Shown here one piece after another: positions 17,821-26,228 of a DNA stretch of 64,000 bases. The notes beneath the pieces were generated by a model. The model was given only the letters and a program-made list of their open reading frames with translations, searched no databases and was not told where the DNA came from. The stretch comes from Bombella pluederhausensis. Lineage in GTDB: Bacteria; Pseudomonadota; Alphaproteobacteria; Acetobacterales; Acetobacteraceae. Numbering within the stretch: the stretch's first letter is position 1; every line of letters begins with the position of its first letter. The stretch covers positions 124,001 through 188,000 of the forward strand of contig NZ_JANIDY010000003.1 in assembly GCF_026385525.1 (NCBI RefSeq), read 5' to 3'. The position numbers were made by a program, and so were the translations under genes.

Positions 17821-19227
17821 ATGATTGTTCCTGTTATTCTTTCAGGTGGGGCCGGAACACGCCTTTGGCCGGTATCCCGAAAGAGCTATCCTAAGCAGTT
17901 TTGTGCATTGCTGGGACAGGAGACGCCTTTTCAGGAAACTGTACAGAGAACCAAGAGTTTGGCTGTAAATCCCATTGTTGTGGGAAGTCGTGACCATCGC
18001 TTCATCATGGCGGAGCAGCTGCGACAGGTCGGGATCGAACAGGCCAATATTATTTTAGAGCCTGTAGCCCGTAATTCAGCCGCGGCTATGGCGGCGGCGG
18101 CTTTCTGGCAGGCACAGCGTGATGAGGAGGCTGTCCTGTGGTTCATGCCGGCTGATGCTGCCATTGAGGATCACGGCGCCTTGTTTGTGGCGCTTGAACA
18201 GGCCTGTGCTGCTGCGAAGGATGATTATATCGTCACGTTCGGCATAAAGCCGACCCGTCCAGAAACGGGATATGGGTATATCCAGCAAGGTGATCTGCTG
18301 GAGGGGCAGGAGAATGCCTACCATATCGCTCGTTTTCTTGAAAAACCGGATGCCGCCAAGGCGCAGGAACTGGTGGCAGAGGGGGGATATTTCTGGAACT
18401 CTGGCATGTTTGTAGCGCGTGCCCGTGTGTTTCTGGAGGAACTTAAGCGCTATGAGCCCGCCATTTATGAGGCTGTGGCCCAGTCCGTGCAGGAAGCAGG
18501 GTGCGACCTTGGCTTTGTTCAGCTAGGTGAAACAGCTTTCTCCAAAGCGCCTTCCATTTCGGTTGATTATGCTGTTGCTGAGCGGACAGATCGGGCAGCC
18601 GTTGTGCCTTCTAGCTTCTCATGGATGGATGTTGGTAGCTGGGATGCCGTGTGGGAGCTGACACCCAAGGATGAGGACGGCAATGCCGTGCGTGGCAATG
18701 TGTTCCTCGACCATGCCCGGAACTGTTATGTGCATTCGGACAGTGTGGTCGCGACCGTGACAGGGGTGGATGATCTCATCATCATCGTGACACGGGATGC
18801 AGTGATGGTCTCCCATCGGGAGCGGGCACAGGACATCAAGCACATGGTATCACGCCTGCGTGATGAGGGCCATAAGGAGGCGGAGCAGCATGTGCGTATG
18901 TACCGCCCATGGGGATTCTATGAGAGTCTCATCCAGGGTGATCGCTTTCAGGTGAAACGAATCCATGTCAGCCCCGGTGAGAAGCTGTCTCTCCAGAAGC
19001 ATTTCCACCGTTCGGAACATTGGGTTGTGGTCGCAGGGACAGCACTTGTCACACGGGATGAGGAGCAGATCACCGTGCGGGAAAATGAGAGCGTCTATCT
19101 GCCGCTGGGCTGCATTCACAGGCTGGAAAATCCCGGTCGGATTCCCGTGACGCTGATTGAGGTTCAGTCAGGTCCCTACCTTGGCGAGGATGACATTGTC
19201 CGGCTGGATGATGTGTATCAGCGTTAA
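17821..19227 (+). CDS. manC: Mannose-1-phosphate guanylyltransferase / mannose-6-phosphate isomerase (type II)
   Basis: The 468-residue protein has an N-terminal nucleotidyltransferase domain with GGAGTRLWPVSRKSYPKQF and a C-terminal cupin isomerase domain with QKHFHRSEHWVVVAGTA and GCIHRLENPG. The two domains together match the AlgA/ManC/CpsB family of about 470 residues. It makes GDP-mannose from mannose-1-phosphate and can isomerise fructose-6-phosphate, feeding surface polysaccharide synthesis. It stands alone with a 206-base leader, upstream of the rml genes, and is likely a member of the same surface-glycan programme. Confidence 0.93.
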   Translation: MIVPVILSGGAGTRLWPVSRKSYPKQFCALLGQETPFQETVQRTKSLAVNPIVVGSRDHRFIMAEQLRQVGIEQANIILEPVARNSAAAMAAAAFWQAQRDEEAVLWFMPADAAIEDHGALFVALEQACAAAKDDYIVTFGIKPTRPETGYGYIQQGDLLEGQENAYHIARFLEKPDAAKAQELVAEGGYFWNSGMFVARARVFLEELKRYEPAIYEAVAQSVQEAGCDLGFVQLGETAFSKAPSISVDYAVAERTDRAAVVPSSFSWMDVGSWDAVWELTPKDEDGNAVRGNVFLDHARNCYVHSDSVVATVTGVDDLIIIVTRDAVMVSHRERAQDIKHMVSRLRDEGHKEAEQHVRMYRPWGFYESLIQGDRFQVKRIHVSPGEKLSLQKHFHRSEHWVVVAGTALVTRDEEQITVRENESVYLPLGCIHRLENPGRIPVTLIEVQSGPYLGEDDIVRLDDVYQR

Positions 19228-19392
19228 GAAAGGTTTATCGTTATGGGGACTTTAAATTAACCGACCGTTATTATATTGCTGACGGAACGCTTTGTGCAGG
19301 CATGTGTCATGTCGTGGTTCTGAGGAAACCGAAGGCGGTTTCCGGGGCTGATATGGCCACCATGTGCAGCGGCCAGCAGTTCACAACGTCTG

Positions 19393-19431
19393 AGGCCGAG
19401 GGGAGTCTGGCGAAAACTCTCCTAGCGGCCT
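19393..19431 (+). promoter_or_regulatory. Leader hairpin upstream of rmlB
   Basis: AGGCCGAGGGGAGT (19393-19406) pairs with ACTCTCCT-AG-CGGCCT (19416-19431), giving about 14 pairs with one G-U and a two-base bulge. It ends 19 bases before the rmlB start, and no T-run follows, so it is not a plain terminator. It may stabilise the mRNA or control translation. Confidence 0.5.
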
Positions 19432-19450
19432 GATGCATAAGAGAGGTACG

Positions 19451-20506
19451 ATGAGGGTTGCGGTAACAGGTGGATGTGGTTTCATAGGGTCCGCCGTAGT
19501 ACGGCACCTCATGACCAAGACCTCCCACCAGGTCCTTAATATTGATTGCATGACGTATGCAGCTTCTGAGGAGACAGTGGCCTCTGTGGCGTCCGACCCA
19601 CGGTACCGTCATGCTCGTATTTCCATCAATGATCAGGCCGCTGTGGCTAAGGCACTGGCAGAGTTCCAGCCGGATGCCATCATGCATCTGGCAGCTGAGA
19701 GCCATGTGGACCGCTCCATTGATGGGCCGGATGCGTTCATCCAGACCAACATCGTGGGCACTTATTGCCTGTTGGATGTAGCCCGCCGGTATTGGCTGGG
19801 GCTGGATGAGGAGAAGAAGGCAGGCTTCCGTTTCCTGCATATTTCGACTGACGAAGTGTTTGGTCATCTGGCTCCGGAAGATCCGCCGTTTAATGAGAAT
19901 ACGGCTTATGATCCTCGCAGCCCGTATTCCGCCAGTAAGGCAGCTTCCGACCATTTGGTGCGGGCCTGGTACCATACTTATGGTTTCCCGGCATTCGTGA
20001 CCAACACGACCAACAATTATGGTCCATGGCACTTCCCGGAAAAGCTGGTGCCGCTGATGATTCTCAATGCGCTGGAAGGCAAGCCTCTGCCTGTCTATGG
20101 CAAGGGTGAGAATCTCCGTGACTGGCTGTTCGTGGAAGATCACGCTGCAGCTCTGGTACGGGCTGTGGAGCGGGGTAAGCCGGGTGAGACCTATGCTATT
20201 GGAGCTCGCCAGCCACGGAATAATCTGGATGTTGTCCGCAAGATATGTGCCCTGCTTGATGAGCTGGTGCCAGACCCGGCTGGTCCGAGAGAGCGCCTGA
20301 TTACATTCGTCAGCGACAGGCCGGGGCATGATTTCCGGTACGAGATTGATCCCAGCCATGCAGAGCAGTGCCTGGACTGGAAGGCTGAACACGATTTCGA
20401 AACGGGCCTGCGTAAAACTGTCCAGTGGTATCTGGGTAATAAGGAGTGGTGGCAGCGTCTGCGTGAGCAGCGCTATGATGGCCGGAGACTGGGAGCTGAG
20501 AAATGA
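19451..20506 (+). CDS. rmlB: dTDP-glucose 4,6-dehydratase
   Basis: The start at 19451 has AGAGG 6 bases upstream. The 351-residue protein is an extended short-chain dehydrogenase with the NAD motif GGCGFIG (Gly7-Gly13), the catalytic STDEVFG (Thr133, Asp134, Glu135) and YSASK (Tyr159, Lys163). It makes dTDP-4-keto-6-deoxyglucose, the second step of dTDP-rhamnose synthesis. It is first in rmlBACD and overlaps rmlA by 4 bases (ATGA). Confidence 0.95.
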   Translation: MRVAVTGGCGFIGSAVVRHLMTKTSHQVLNIDCMTYAASEETVASVASDPRYRHARISINDQAAVAKALAEFQPDAIMHLAAESHVDRSIDGPDAFIQTNIVGTYCLLDVARRYWLGLDEEKKAGFRFLHISTDEVFGHLAPEDPPFNENTAYDPRSPYSASKAASDHLVRAWYHTYGFPAFVTNTTNNYGPWHFPEKLVPLMILNALEGKPLPVYGKGENLRDWLFVEDHAAALVRAVERGKPGETYAIGARQPRNNLDVVRKICALLDELVPDPAGPRERLITFVSDRPGHDFRYEIDPSHAEQCLDWKAEHDFETGLRKTVQWYLGNKEWWQRLREQRYDGRRLGAEK

Positions 20507-21426
20507 CAAATGTTCTGACTGGTGCTTCTGACCAGCCTCTGACCAAGGGAATTCTGCTGTCTGGTGGTTCAGGTACTCGCCTGCATCCGATGACGCTGGC
20601 TGTCTCCAAGCAGCTGCTGCCTGTCTACGACAAGCCGATGATCTATTATCCGCTGACAACCCTGATTCTTGCAGGGATCAAGGATATCATGATCATTACC
20701 ACACCGGACGATCAGGATCAGTTCAAGCGGCTTCTGGGCAGTGGTGAGCAGTTTGGTGTGACATTCACATACCGTGTTCAGCCCAAGCCAGATGGTATCG
20801 CACAGGCCTTCCAGATCGCTGAGGACTGGATTGCCGGTGCACATTGCGCCTTGATTCTGGGTGACAACCTTATCTTCGCTGATGGGCTGGAGCATATGCT
20901 GCGGGATGCCACACGGCGGCCTTATGGGGCTACTGTGTTCTCCTATCAGGTGCGTGACCCGGAGCGTTACGGCGTTGTCTCCTTCGATGAGCGTGGCCGT
21001 GCGCTGGATATTGTTGAAAAACCGGTGAATCCGCCGTCTCACTGGGCTGTCACGGGTCTGTATTTCTATGATGGCCGTGTGTGCGATTTCGCTCACAAGG
21101 TGCGCCCTAGCGCCCGTGGTGAACTTGAGATCACAGACCTGAACCGCATGTATCTTGAAGAAGGTACGCTGGAGGTTGACCGTCTGGCCCGTGGTTGTGC
21201 GTGGCTGGATGCAGGTACGCCCGACAGCCTGATGCAGGCCGGTACGTTCGTGCAGGCCATTCAGTCCCGTCAGGGGCTTCTGGTTGGGTCTCCGACAGAG
21301 GCAGCCTATCGCATGGGCTTCATCTCCCATGCGCAGCTTCTGGAAACAGGCAATCGGATGAAGAAAACCCCGTTGGGGCAGACCCTGCTGCATGTGGCGG
21401 CAGAGAGTGGTCCGACCACGGTATAA
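20503..21426 (+). CDS. rmlA: Glucose-1-phosphate thymidylyltransferase
   Basis: The 307-residue protein shows GGSGTRLHPMTLAVSKQLLP (nucleotide binding and catalytic Arg/Lys), QPKPDGIAQAF, and LGDNLIF with the metal-binding Asp. It makes dTDP-glucose, the first step of dTDP-rhamnose synthesis, and in this family is inhibited by dTDP-rhamnose. Translation is coupled to rmlB through the ATGA overlap. A hairpin separates it from rmlC. Confidence 0.95.
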   Translation: MTNVLTGASDQPLTKGILLSGGSGTRLHPMTLAVSKQLLPVYDKPMIYYPLTTLILAGIKDIMIITTPDDQDQFKRLLGSGEQFGVTFTYRVQPKPDGIAQAFQIAEDWIAGAHCALILGDNLIFADGLEHMLRDATRRPYGATVFSYQVRDPERYGVVSFDERGRALDIVEKPVNPPSHWAVTGLYFYDGRVCDFAHKVRPSARGELEITDLNRMYLEEGTLEVDRLARGCAWLDAGTPDSLMQAGTFVQAIQSRQGLLVGSPTEAAYRMGFISHAQLLETGNRMKKTPLGQTLLHVAAESGPTTV

Positions 21427-21433
21427 GAGAATA

Positions 21434-21476
21434 GGGGTATCCCGGCCCGCCTGTGCAGCATGAGGCCGGGAACCTC
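21434..21476 (+). promoter_or_regulatory. Intercistronic hairpin between rmlA and rmlC
   Basis: CCCGGCC (21441-21447) pairs perfectly with GGCCGGG (21464-21470), with further pairing of the flanking GGGGT and ACCTCC. No T-run follows, so it more likely protects the upstream mRNA or lowers read-through than fully terminates. Confidence 0.5.
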
Positions 21477-21502
21477 CATAGAGAAACTGAGGAGATGACG
21501 AG

Positions 21503-22063
21503 ATGAAGGTTGAGGCACTGTCCCTGCCCGGTATCGTGAAGGTAACACCGGCCCGTTTTGGGGATAACCGTGGGTTCTTCTCCGAGACCTATAATCAGAA
21601 AAGCATGGCCGAGGCCGGGATTCCTGATACGTTCGTGCAGGATAACCAGAGCCTGTCCCGCCAGAAGGGTGTCGTGCGTGGTCTGCACTGTCAGGTTGCT
21701 CCGCATGGGCAGGGCAAGCTGGTGCGTGTGACGCGTGGGGCTATCTGGGATGTGGCTGTGGATGCCCGCACAGGCTCCCCTACCTATGGCCAGTGGGTCG
21801 GTGTTGAGCTGTCCGCTGAAAACTGGTCACAGCTCTGGCTGCCAGTTGGCTTCCTGCATGGCTTCGTCACGCTGGAGGAGAACACCGAGGTGCAGTACAA
21901 ATGCACCGGCCTGTATGACAAGGCTTCCGAGCGTTCCGTGCGCTGGGACTGCGAGCAGATCGGTATTGACTGGCCTGTTGCACGGGATGAAGCTGTCCTT
22001 TCAGAGAAAGACCTTCAGGCTCCGTCCTTTGATGCTGCCAAGGGCTGGTTCGAGTATAAGTAA
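21503..22063 (+). CDS. rmlC: dTDP-4-dehydrorhamnose 3,5-epimerase
   Basis: The 186-residue cupin has the family landmarks FFSETYNQ, VRGLHCQVAPHGQGKLVRV with the catalytic His, DVAVDAR, and PVGFLHGFVTLEE. The usual RGLHYQ reads RGLHCQ here, a mild change next to the active-site His. It inverts carbons 3 and 5 of dTDP-4-keto-6-deoxyglucose. GAGGAGATGACGAG just before the ATG supplies the ribosome site. It follows rmlA after an intercistronic hairpin. Confidence 0.95.
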   Translation: MKVEALSLPGIVKVTPARFGDNRGFFSETYNQKSMAEAGIPDTFVQDNQSLSRQKGVVRGLHCQVAPHGQGKLVRVTRGAIWDVAVDARTGSPTYGQWVGVELSAENWSQLWLPVGFLHGFVTLEENTEVQYKCTGLYDKASERSVRWDCEQIGIDWPVARDEAVLSEKDLQAPSFDAAKGWFEYK

Positions 22064-22162
22064 TTTCCTGTCAGGGCTGGTTCATGGCGGTATGGTTTCA
22101 GTACTGTCTGTGGGCTGGCCCGTTCAGGATATGTGCCATTCCGGAATGAAAGAGCACTTATC

Positions 22163-23044
22163 ATGACGAAGCCTTCCATCCTTGTGATCGGCCGGACAGG
22201 CCAGCTTGCAACATCCCTGAAAGAGCTGGGTGGCGACCGTGTCGTGACCGTGGGGCGGCCGGAAGCTGATCTTCAGGCGCCTGAAACTCTGGCTGCAGTG
22301 GTTGATGCCCATAAGCCAGATTTCATCGTCAATGCAGCAGCATGGACAGCGGTTGATCTTGCCGAGACAGAGCAGGAAGCCGCTAAGAAGGGCAATCATA
22401 CCGGCCCGGCCCGTCTGGCTGAAGAAGCGGCACGCCGTGGCATTCCATTCATCCATGTTTCCACGGATTACGTTTTTGACGGCAAGAAAGGGGCTCCCTA
22501 TCTGGAGAGCGATCCGATCAACCCGGTGACAGCCTATGGCCGTACCAAGGCTGAGGGTGAAGCTGCCGTGCTGAAGGCACAGCCGCAGAGTGTTATTCTG
22601 CGGACAGCATGGGTCTATTCGGCTCACGGCAAGAACTTTGTCAAAACGATGCTGAATGCCGGTGCCAAGAACCCACGCCTGCGTGTGGTGGGGGACCAGC
22701 GTGGTAACCCGACATCATCTGATGATCTGGCTGCGGTGATTCTTGGGATCATCGACAAGATCAAGGAAACGGGCTGGCAGGACTCCTATGCTGGTATTTT
22801 CCACGCTACTGGGAGCGGGGAAGCAACATGGTATGAGCTGGCCTGTCATGCGCTGAAAGAGGCTGAGAAGCATGGGCAGACCATGCCAGAGATGGAGGCC
22901 ATCAAGACCTCTGACTGGCCGACCCCGGCAGCTCGTCCGGCAGATTCTCGTCTGGATAACAGCAAGCTGGAGCGTGTTTTCGGTCAGAAGATGCCAGACT
23001 GGCGTGAGAGCGTGACACGCACAGTCAACACGCTGATGAAGTAA
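22163..23044 (+). CDS. rmlD: dTDP-4-dehydrorhamnose reductase
   Basis: The start at 22163 (MTKPSILVIGRTGQL) places the NADPH glycine motif at the N-terminus; an upstream in-frame ATG adds ten unlikely residues. The 293-residue protein has NAAAWTAVDLAE, STDYVFDG and YGRTKAEGE with the catalytic Tyr and Lys. It reduces the last intermediate to dTDP-L-rhamnose. It ends the rmlBACD operon, followed by a strong terminator. Rhamnose is common in acetic acid bacterial lipopolysaccharide and acetan-like exopolymers, so the product probably feeds a surface glycan. Confidence 0.94.
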   Translation: MTKPSILVIGRTGQLATSLKELGGDRVVTVGRPEADLQAPETLAAVVDAHKPDFIVNAAAWTAVDLAETEQEAAKKGNHTGPARLAEEAARRGIPFIHVSTDYVFDGKKGAPYLESDPINPVTAYGRTKAEGEAAVLKAQPQSVILRTAWVYSAHGKNFVKTMLNAGAKNPRLRVVGDQRGNPTSSDDLAAVILGIIDKIKETGWQDSYAGIFHATGSGEATWYELACHALKEAEKHGQTMPEMEAIKTSDWPTPAARPADSRLDNSKLERVFGQKMPDWRESVTRTVNTLMK

Positions 23045-23073
23045 GCGTTTTCCTGCCATATTATGCAGGGTCT

Positions 23074-23112
23074 GAAAAAGGGCCGCTCCTTGGTGGGGCG
23101 GCCCTTTTTTTG
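23074..23112. terminator. Bidirectional rho-independent terminator
   Basis: AGGGCCGC (23079-23086) pairs with GCGGCCCT (23098-23105), flanked by A5 on the left and a T-run on the right. It separates rmlD from the convergent glycosyltransferase gene. Confidence 0.9.
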
Positions 23113-23118
23113 TGTTGG

Positions 23119-23913
23119 TCAGGTCGGTTTCTTACGGGATAAAAGCCGCTTCATGCCGTAGAGCAGGGTCAGCCCTGTAAAGGCTCCTCCATAGGCGAGG
23201 GCAGGGCGGCGGCGAAAGCTATGTTTTGCCAGCATCTGAACAAAGGACAGCATGACGCTGGAATCCAGCTTGCTCTCCCCGTGTGCTCTGTCCCGGAAGG
23301 TCATGGGGACTTCATGAACCCGCAGCGTCTCAGGACGGGCGATCATGATGTCCAGCAGGATCTTGAAGCCTTTGCCATCCAGAAAGGGCACACGCTCGAT
23401 GAAGATGGAGCGCTTGATGGCAAAGAAACCGCTCATCGGGTCTGTCAGTGGGACATTGAGCAGCTGTTGTGCTGCCCAGATGCCGCTATTGGAGAGGAAA
23501 CGCCGCCATCCGTTGGAAAGACCTTCATTACTGCCACCAGCAACATGACGGCTTGCCACGGCAATATCGGCCCGATCCGCCTGCAAGGTCTGGATCATCT
23601 CTGGCAGGCAGCTTTCGTCATGCTGGAGATCACCATCCATGACGGCAATTAGAGGAGCCGTAGCATTATGAGCGCCTTCAATGACGGCGGAGGACAGGCC
23701 CCGACGCCCGATGCGGAGGAGGCCCCGTACATAAGGTTTTTCCTCACCCAACCGGCGGACAACGTCCATTGTGCCATCTGGGGAGTTGTCATCTACAAAG
23801 AGGACTTCCCATGCAAAACCACTCAGGACTTTTTCCAGAGCCTGTACAACAGGGACAACATTCTCGACCTCGTTGTAACAGGGGATGATGATGCAGATGT
23901 CTGGAGCGGTCAT
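23119..23913 (-). CDS. Family 2 glycosyltransferase, polyprenol-phosphate mannose/glucose synthase-like
   Basis: The start at 23913 (MTAPDICIIIPCYNE) has GGAA 7 bases upstream; longer in-frame starts lack a ribosome site. The 264-residue protein has the GT-A signatures VDDNSPDGT, DGDLQHDE (the DxD-like metal site) and a C-terminal FRDRAHGESKL segment typical of DPM1-like polyprenol-phosphate sugar synthases, followed by only one weak hydrophobic stretch. Such enzymes make the lipid-linked sugar used by GT-C transferases, several of which lie 7-10 kb away. The sugar is mannose or glucose by family, not decided here. Confidence 0.85.
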   Translation of the reverse strand: MTAPDICIIIPCYNEVENVVPVVQALEKVLSGFAWEVLFVDDNSPDGTMDVVRRLGEEKPYVRGLLRIGRRGLSSAVIEGAHNATAPLIAVMDGDLQHDESCLPEMIQTLQADRADIAVASRHVAGGSNEGLSNGWRRFLSNSGIWAAQQLLNVPLTDPMSGFFAIKRSIFIERVPFLDGKGFKILLDIMIARPETLRVHEVPMTFRDRAHGESKLDSSVMLSFVQMLAKHSFRRRPALAYGGAFTGLTLLYGMKRLLSRKKPT

Positions 23914-23974
23914 GTGAGGTTCCATTTGAGGAAGGGGCTTCACTAATAGGTTGGATGATAATCGAGTGCAAGGC

Positions 23975-24020
23975 AAAGGCTTCTTACGGGCAGAGTACGC
24001 AGGGCGGCGGCTAAGCCTTT
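23975..24020 (-). terminator. Inverted repeat after pqqE, possible terminator of the pqq operon
   Basis: AAAGGCTT (23975-23982) and AAGCCTTT (24013-24020) form an 8-base stem with a 30-base loop. No clear T-run follows on the minus strand, so the terminator role is weak. Confidence 0.35.
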
Positions 24021-24047
24021 CAGCAGCGGTATCTTTTAAGGCTATTC

Positions 24048-25175
24048 TCAGGGGTGAGAGCCCATACGGCGATAGAGGAAGGTCTGTGTTTCCGCTCGTT
24101 CGGCCTCGGCGATGGCCTCATCAATCAGGTGCCGATGGGGGGAAAGGGAGCAGACAGGGTCAGTCTGGGTGGCATCGCCGGTCAGGGCTAATGCCTGACA
24201 GCGGCACCCACCCCAGTCGATTTCCTTACGGGCGCAGGAGGCACACGGTTCCGGCATCCAGTCTGTCCCCCGAAAGAGCATGAAAGCCTGTGAATGATAC
24301 CAGACATGGCTCAGCGAATGATCCCGGACATTGTCGAACTTCAGGGAGGAGATCGTTTCCGCTGCGTGGCAGGGAAGGACGTAGCCGGAGGGTGAAATAT
24401 TGAGGAAGCGCTGCCCCCAGCCGCCCATGCAGGGTTTGGGGCGTTCAGCGTAATAATCAGGCGTGACGTAATCAATGGCCAGACCCCCTTTTGCTTCTTC
24501 AGCGGCAACGTAGCGGGAGGCTTCTTCAAGCTGGGTGCGGGAAGGGAGTAGGGCGGCCCGGTTCTTCAGGGCCCAGCCATAATATTGGGTATGGGCCATT
24601 TCGACACGTTGGGCGTCAAGCTGGCGTGCCAGAGCGAACATGTCGGGGATACGGGAAATATTGGCCTTCTGTAGGACGAAGTTCAGCGTCAGGGGAATTC
24701 CGGCCTGTGTGATGAGGCGGGCGGCTTCCAGCTTGCGGGGCTGGACCTGCGGAAAATCGCTCAGCCGGTCTGCTTCCGGGCCGTCCGTGTCCTGAAAGGA
24801 GAGCTGTACATGGTCCAGCCCGTTTTCATCCAGACGTTTCATGGTCTGGGGCGTGATGAGCACGCCAGACGTAATCAGATTGGTATAGAGATTCAGCTTA
24901 TGGGCATGAGCAATGAGGGTGTAGAGGTCCGGGCGGGCCATGGGTTCTCCGCCAGAGAAATGGACCTGTAGAACACCCATATCAGCTGCTTCTTCCAACA
25001 CACGTAGCCAGTCGTCCGTACTGAGTTCCTGCGCCTTGCGTTCCAGCTCCACAGGGTTGGAGCAGTAGGGGCAGGAGAGCGGGCAGCGATGGGTCAGCTC
25101 GGCCAGAAGACTCATCGGGGCGGGGATATGTGCCGTTCTTCCGTTTTCGCCCTTGTCGTGCGTGGCTTCGCTCAC
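24048..25175 (-). CDS. pqqE: PQQ synthesis radical SAM enzyme PqqE
   Basis: The 375-residue protein has the radical SAM motif CPLSCPYC (Cys31, Cys35, Cys38), FSGGEP, and C-terminal SPASM cysteines (KPCMGGW, LPCHA, EPCASCARK, GGCRCQ) that hold auxiliary iron-sulfur clusters. PqqE joins the side chains of Glu16 and Tyr20 of PqqA, held by PqqD. It overlaps pqqD by 4 bases. It is the last gene of pqqABCDE. PQQ is the cofactor of the periplasmic dehydrogenases that give acetic acid bacteria their oxidative metabolism. Confidence 0.96.
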   Translation of the reverse strand: MSEATHDKGENGRTAHIPAPMSLLAELTHRCPLSCPYCSNPVELERKAQELSTDDWLRVLEEAADMGVLQVHFSGGEPMARPDLYTLIAHAHKLNLYTNLITSGVLITPQTMKRLDENGLDHVQLSFQDTDGPEADRLSDFPQVQPRKLEAARLITQAGIPLTLNFVLQKANISRIPDMFALARQLDAQRVEMAHTQYYGWALKNRAALLPSRTQLEEASRYVAAEEAKGGLAIDYVTPDYYAERPKPCMGGWGQRFLNISPSGYVLPCHAAETISSLKFDNVRDHSLSHVWYHSQAFMLFRGTDWMPEPCASCARKEIDWGGCRCQALALTGDATQTDPVCSLSPHRHLIDEAIAEAERAETQTFLYRRMGSHP

Positions 25176-25468
25176 AGCCGGAGAATCCTTTTTTCCGTCA
25201 GGTCGGAGAGCAGGGCGAGAACGTCCGTGGCAATCTGGTCTCTGGGGGCCTCATAGCGCTCGGCCAGCCGGTCAATGACTGTGCCAATGGGGGTCCGTCC
25301 ATCCAGCTCCTGAAGGATGGCTACGGCGATGGGGTCTGCCAGCAAGGCACGCTCTGGCGCCTGAATCACCCATTGTTCCCGTACCCTGTCATGCTGGAGG
25401 CGGTAACCCCGGCTGAAACCGGGGCAGTCATTTTCATTCAGCATGAGGTGCGGCATCTGGGATGGCAT
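25172..25468 (-). CDS. pqqD: PqqA-binding chaperone PqqD
   Basis: The 98-residue protein matches the PqqD family (about 90 residues) with a wing-helix-like fold: GYRLQHDRVREQWVIQAPER near the N-terminus, and ILQELDGRTPIGTVIDRLAERY in the middle. It binds the PqqA peptide and presents it to PqqE. Its end overlaps pqqE (ATGA), which supports tight co-expression; 28 bases separate it from pqqC. Confidence 0.95.
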   Translation of the reverse strand: MPSQMPHLMLNENDCPGFSRGYRLQHDRVREQWVIQAPERALLADPIAVAILQELDGRTPIGTVIDRLAERYEAPRDQIATDVLALLSDLTEKRILRL

Positions 25469-25496
25469 GAGAACCTTACTGGCAGGGTGGAAGGGA

Positions 25497-26228
25497 TCAG
25501 GGCGTTTCCGGCACGAAGGCGCCGGGTGGAATGTTGCCTTCTACATAGGCATGGTCCAGAGCATCAAGAAGCTGCCAGAGAATGGCGCATTTGAACTCCA
25601 GAGCACCAAGAACTTCCTGCTGTTGCTCCGGTGTGCAGGCATGTTCTTTGACGTAGTTCAGCGCAAAGGTGGAATCCTGCGGGGCCTGAGTCAGGCGGGG
25701 CTTGAAATAGGCCAGCGTATCCTCGGAGATGTAAGGATAGTTGCGGAGCATTCCTTCCATCCGCTCTCCAATGATCGTTGGAGAGAAAAGTTCTGTCAGG
25801 GAGGAGGCAATGGCTGCCAGAATGGAACGGTCCCGCACAAAGGCCACATAGGCATCCACGGCGAATAGTGTGGCGGGTAGAAGGCCCTTCAGGCTTGTCA
25901 CATACGCATCATCAAGACCCAGCCCGTTGGTCAGTTTCAGCCAGCGGGCGATACCGCCGGGGCTGTCAGCCGTGCCGTCATGGTCCTCAATGCGGCGGCG
26001 CCATTCCCGGCGCAGCTCGGTCGTGGGCAGGCGGGCCAGCAGGGTGGCGTCTTTCCTGGGAATCTGGGCCTGATAATAATAGCGGTTCAGGGCCCATGCC
26101 TGTAGCTGCCCCTTGGTCAGCTTGCCTTCATACATGGCTTTATGAAGCGGGTGTTGGCGATGATAGCGTTCCGCACCGATGGCACGGAGGCGGGCTTCCA
26201 GCTCAGCAGGGGAAAGAAGGGTACTCAT
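25497..26228 (-). CDS. pqqC: Pyrroloquinoline-quinone synthase PqqC
   Basis: The 243-residue all-helical oxidase has the family landmarks RYHRQHPLHKAMYEGKLTKG, QAWALNRYYYQ, PRKDA, and RIEDHDG with active-site His, Tyr and Arg residues. It carries out the last ring closure and oxygen-dependent oxidation to PQQ. Length equals that of other PqqC proteins. The start overlaps the end of pqqB by 4 bases. Confidence 0.96.
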   Translation of the reverse strand: MSTLLSPAELEARLRAIGAERYHRQHPLHKAMYEGKLTKGQLQAWALNRYYYQAQIPRKDATLLARLPTTELRREWRRRIEDHDGTADSPGGIARWLKLTNGLGLDDAYVTSLKGLLPATLFAVDAYVAFVRDRSILAAIASSLTELFSPTIIGERMEGMLRNYPYISEDTLAYFKPRLTQAPQDSTFALNYVKEHACTPEQQQEVLGALEFKCAILWQLLDALDHAYVEGNIPPGAFVPETP

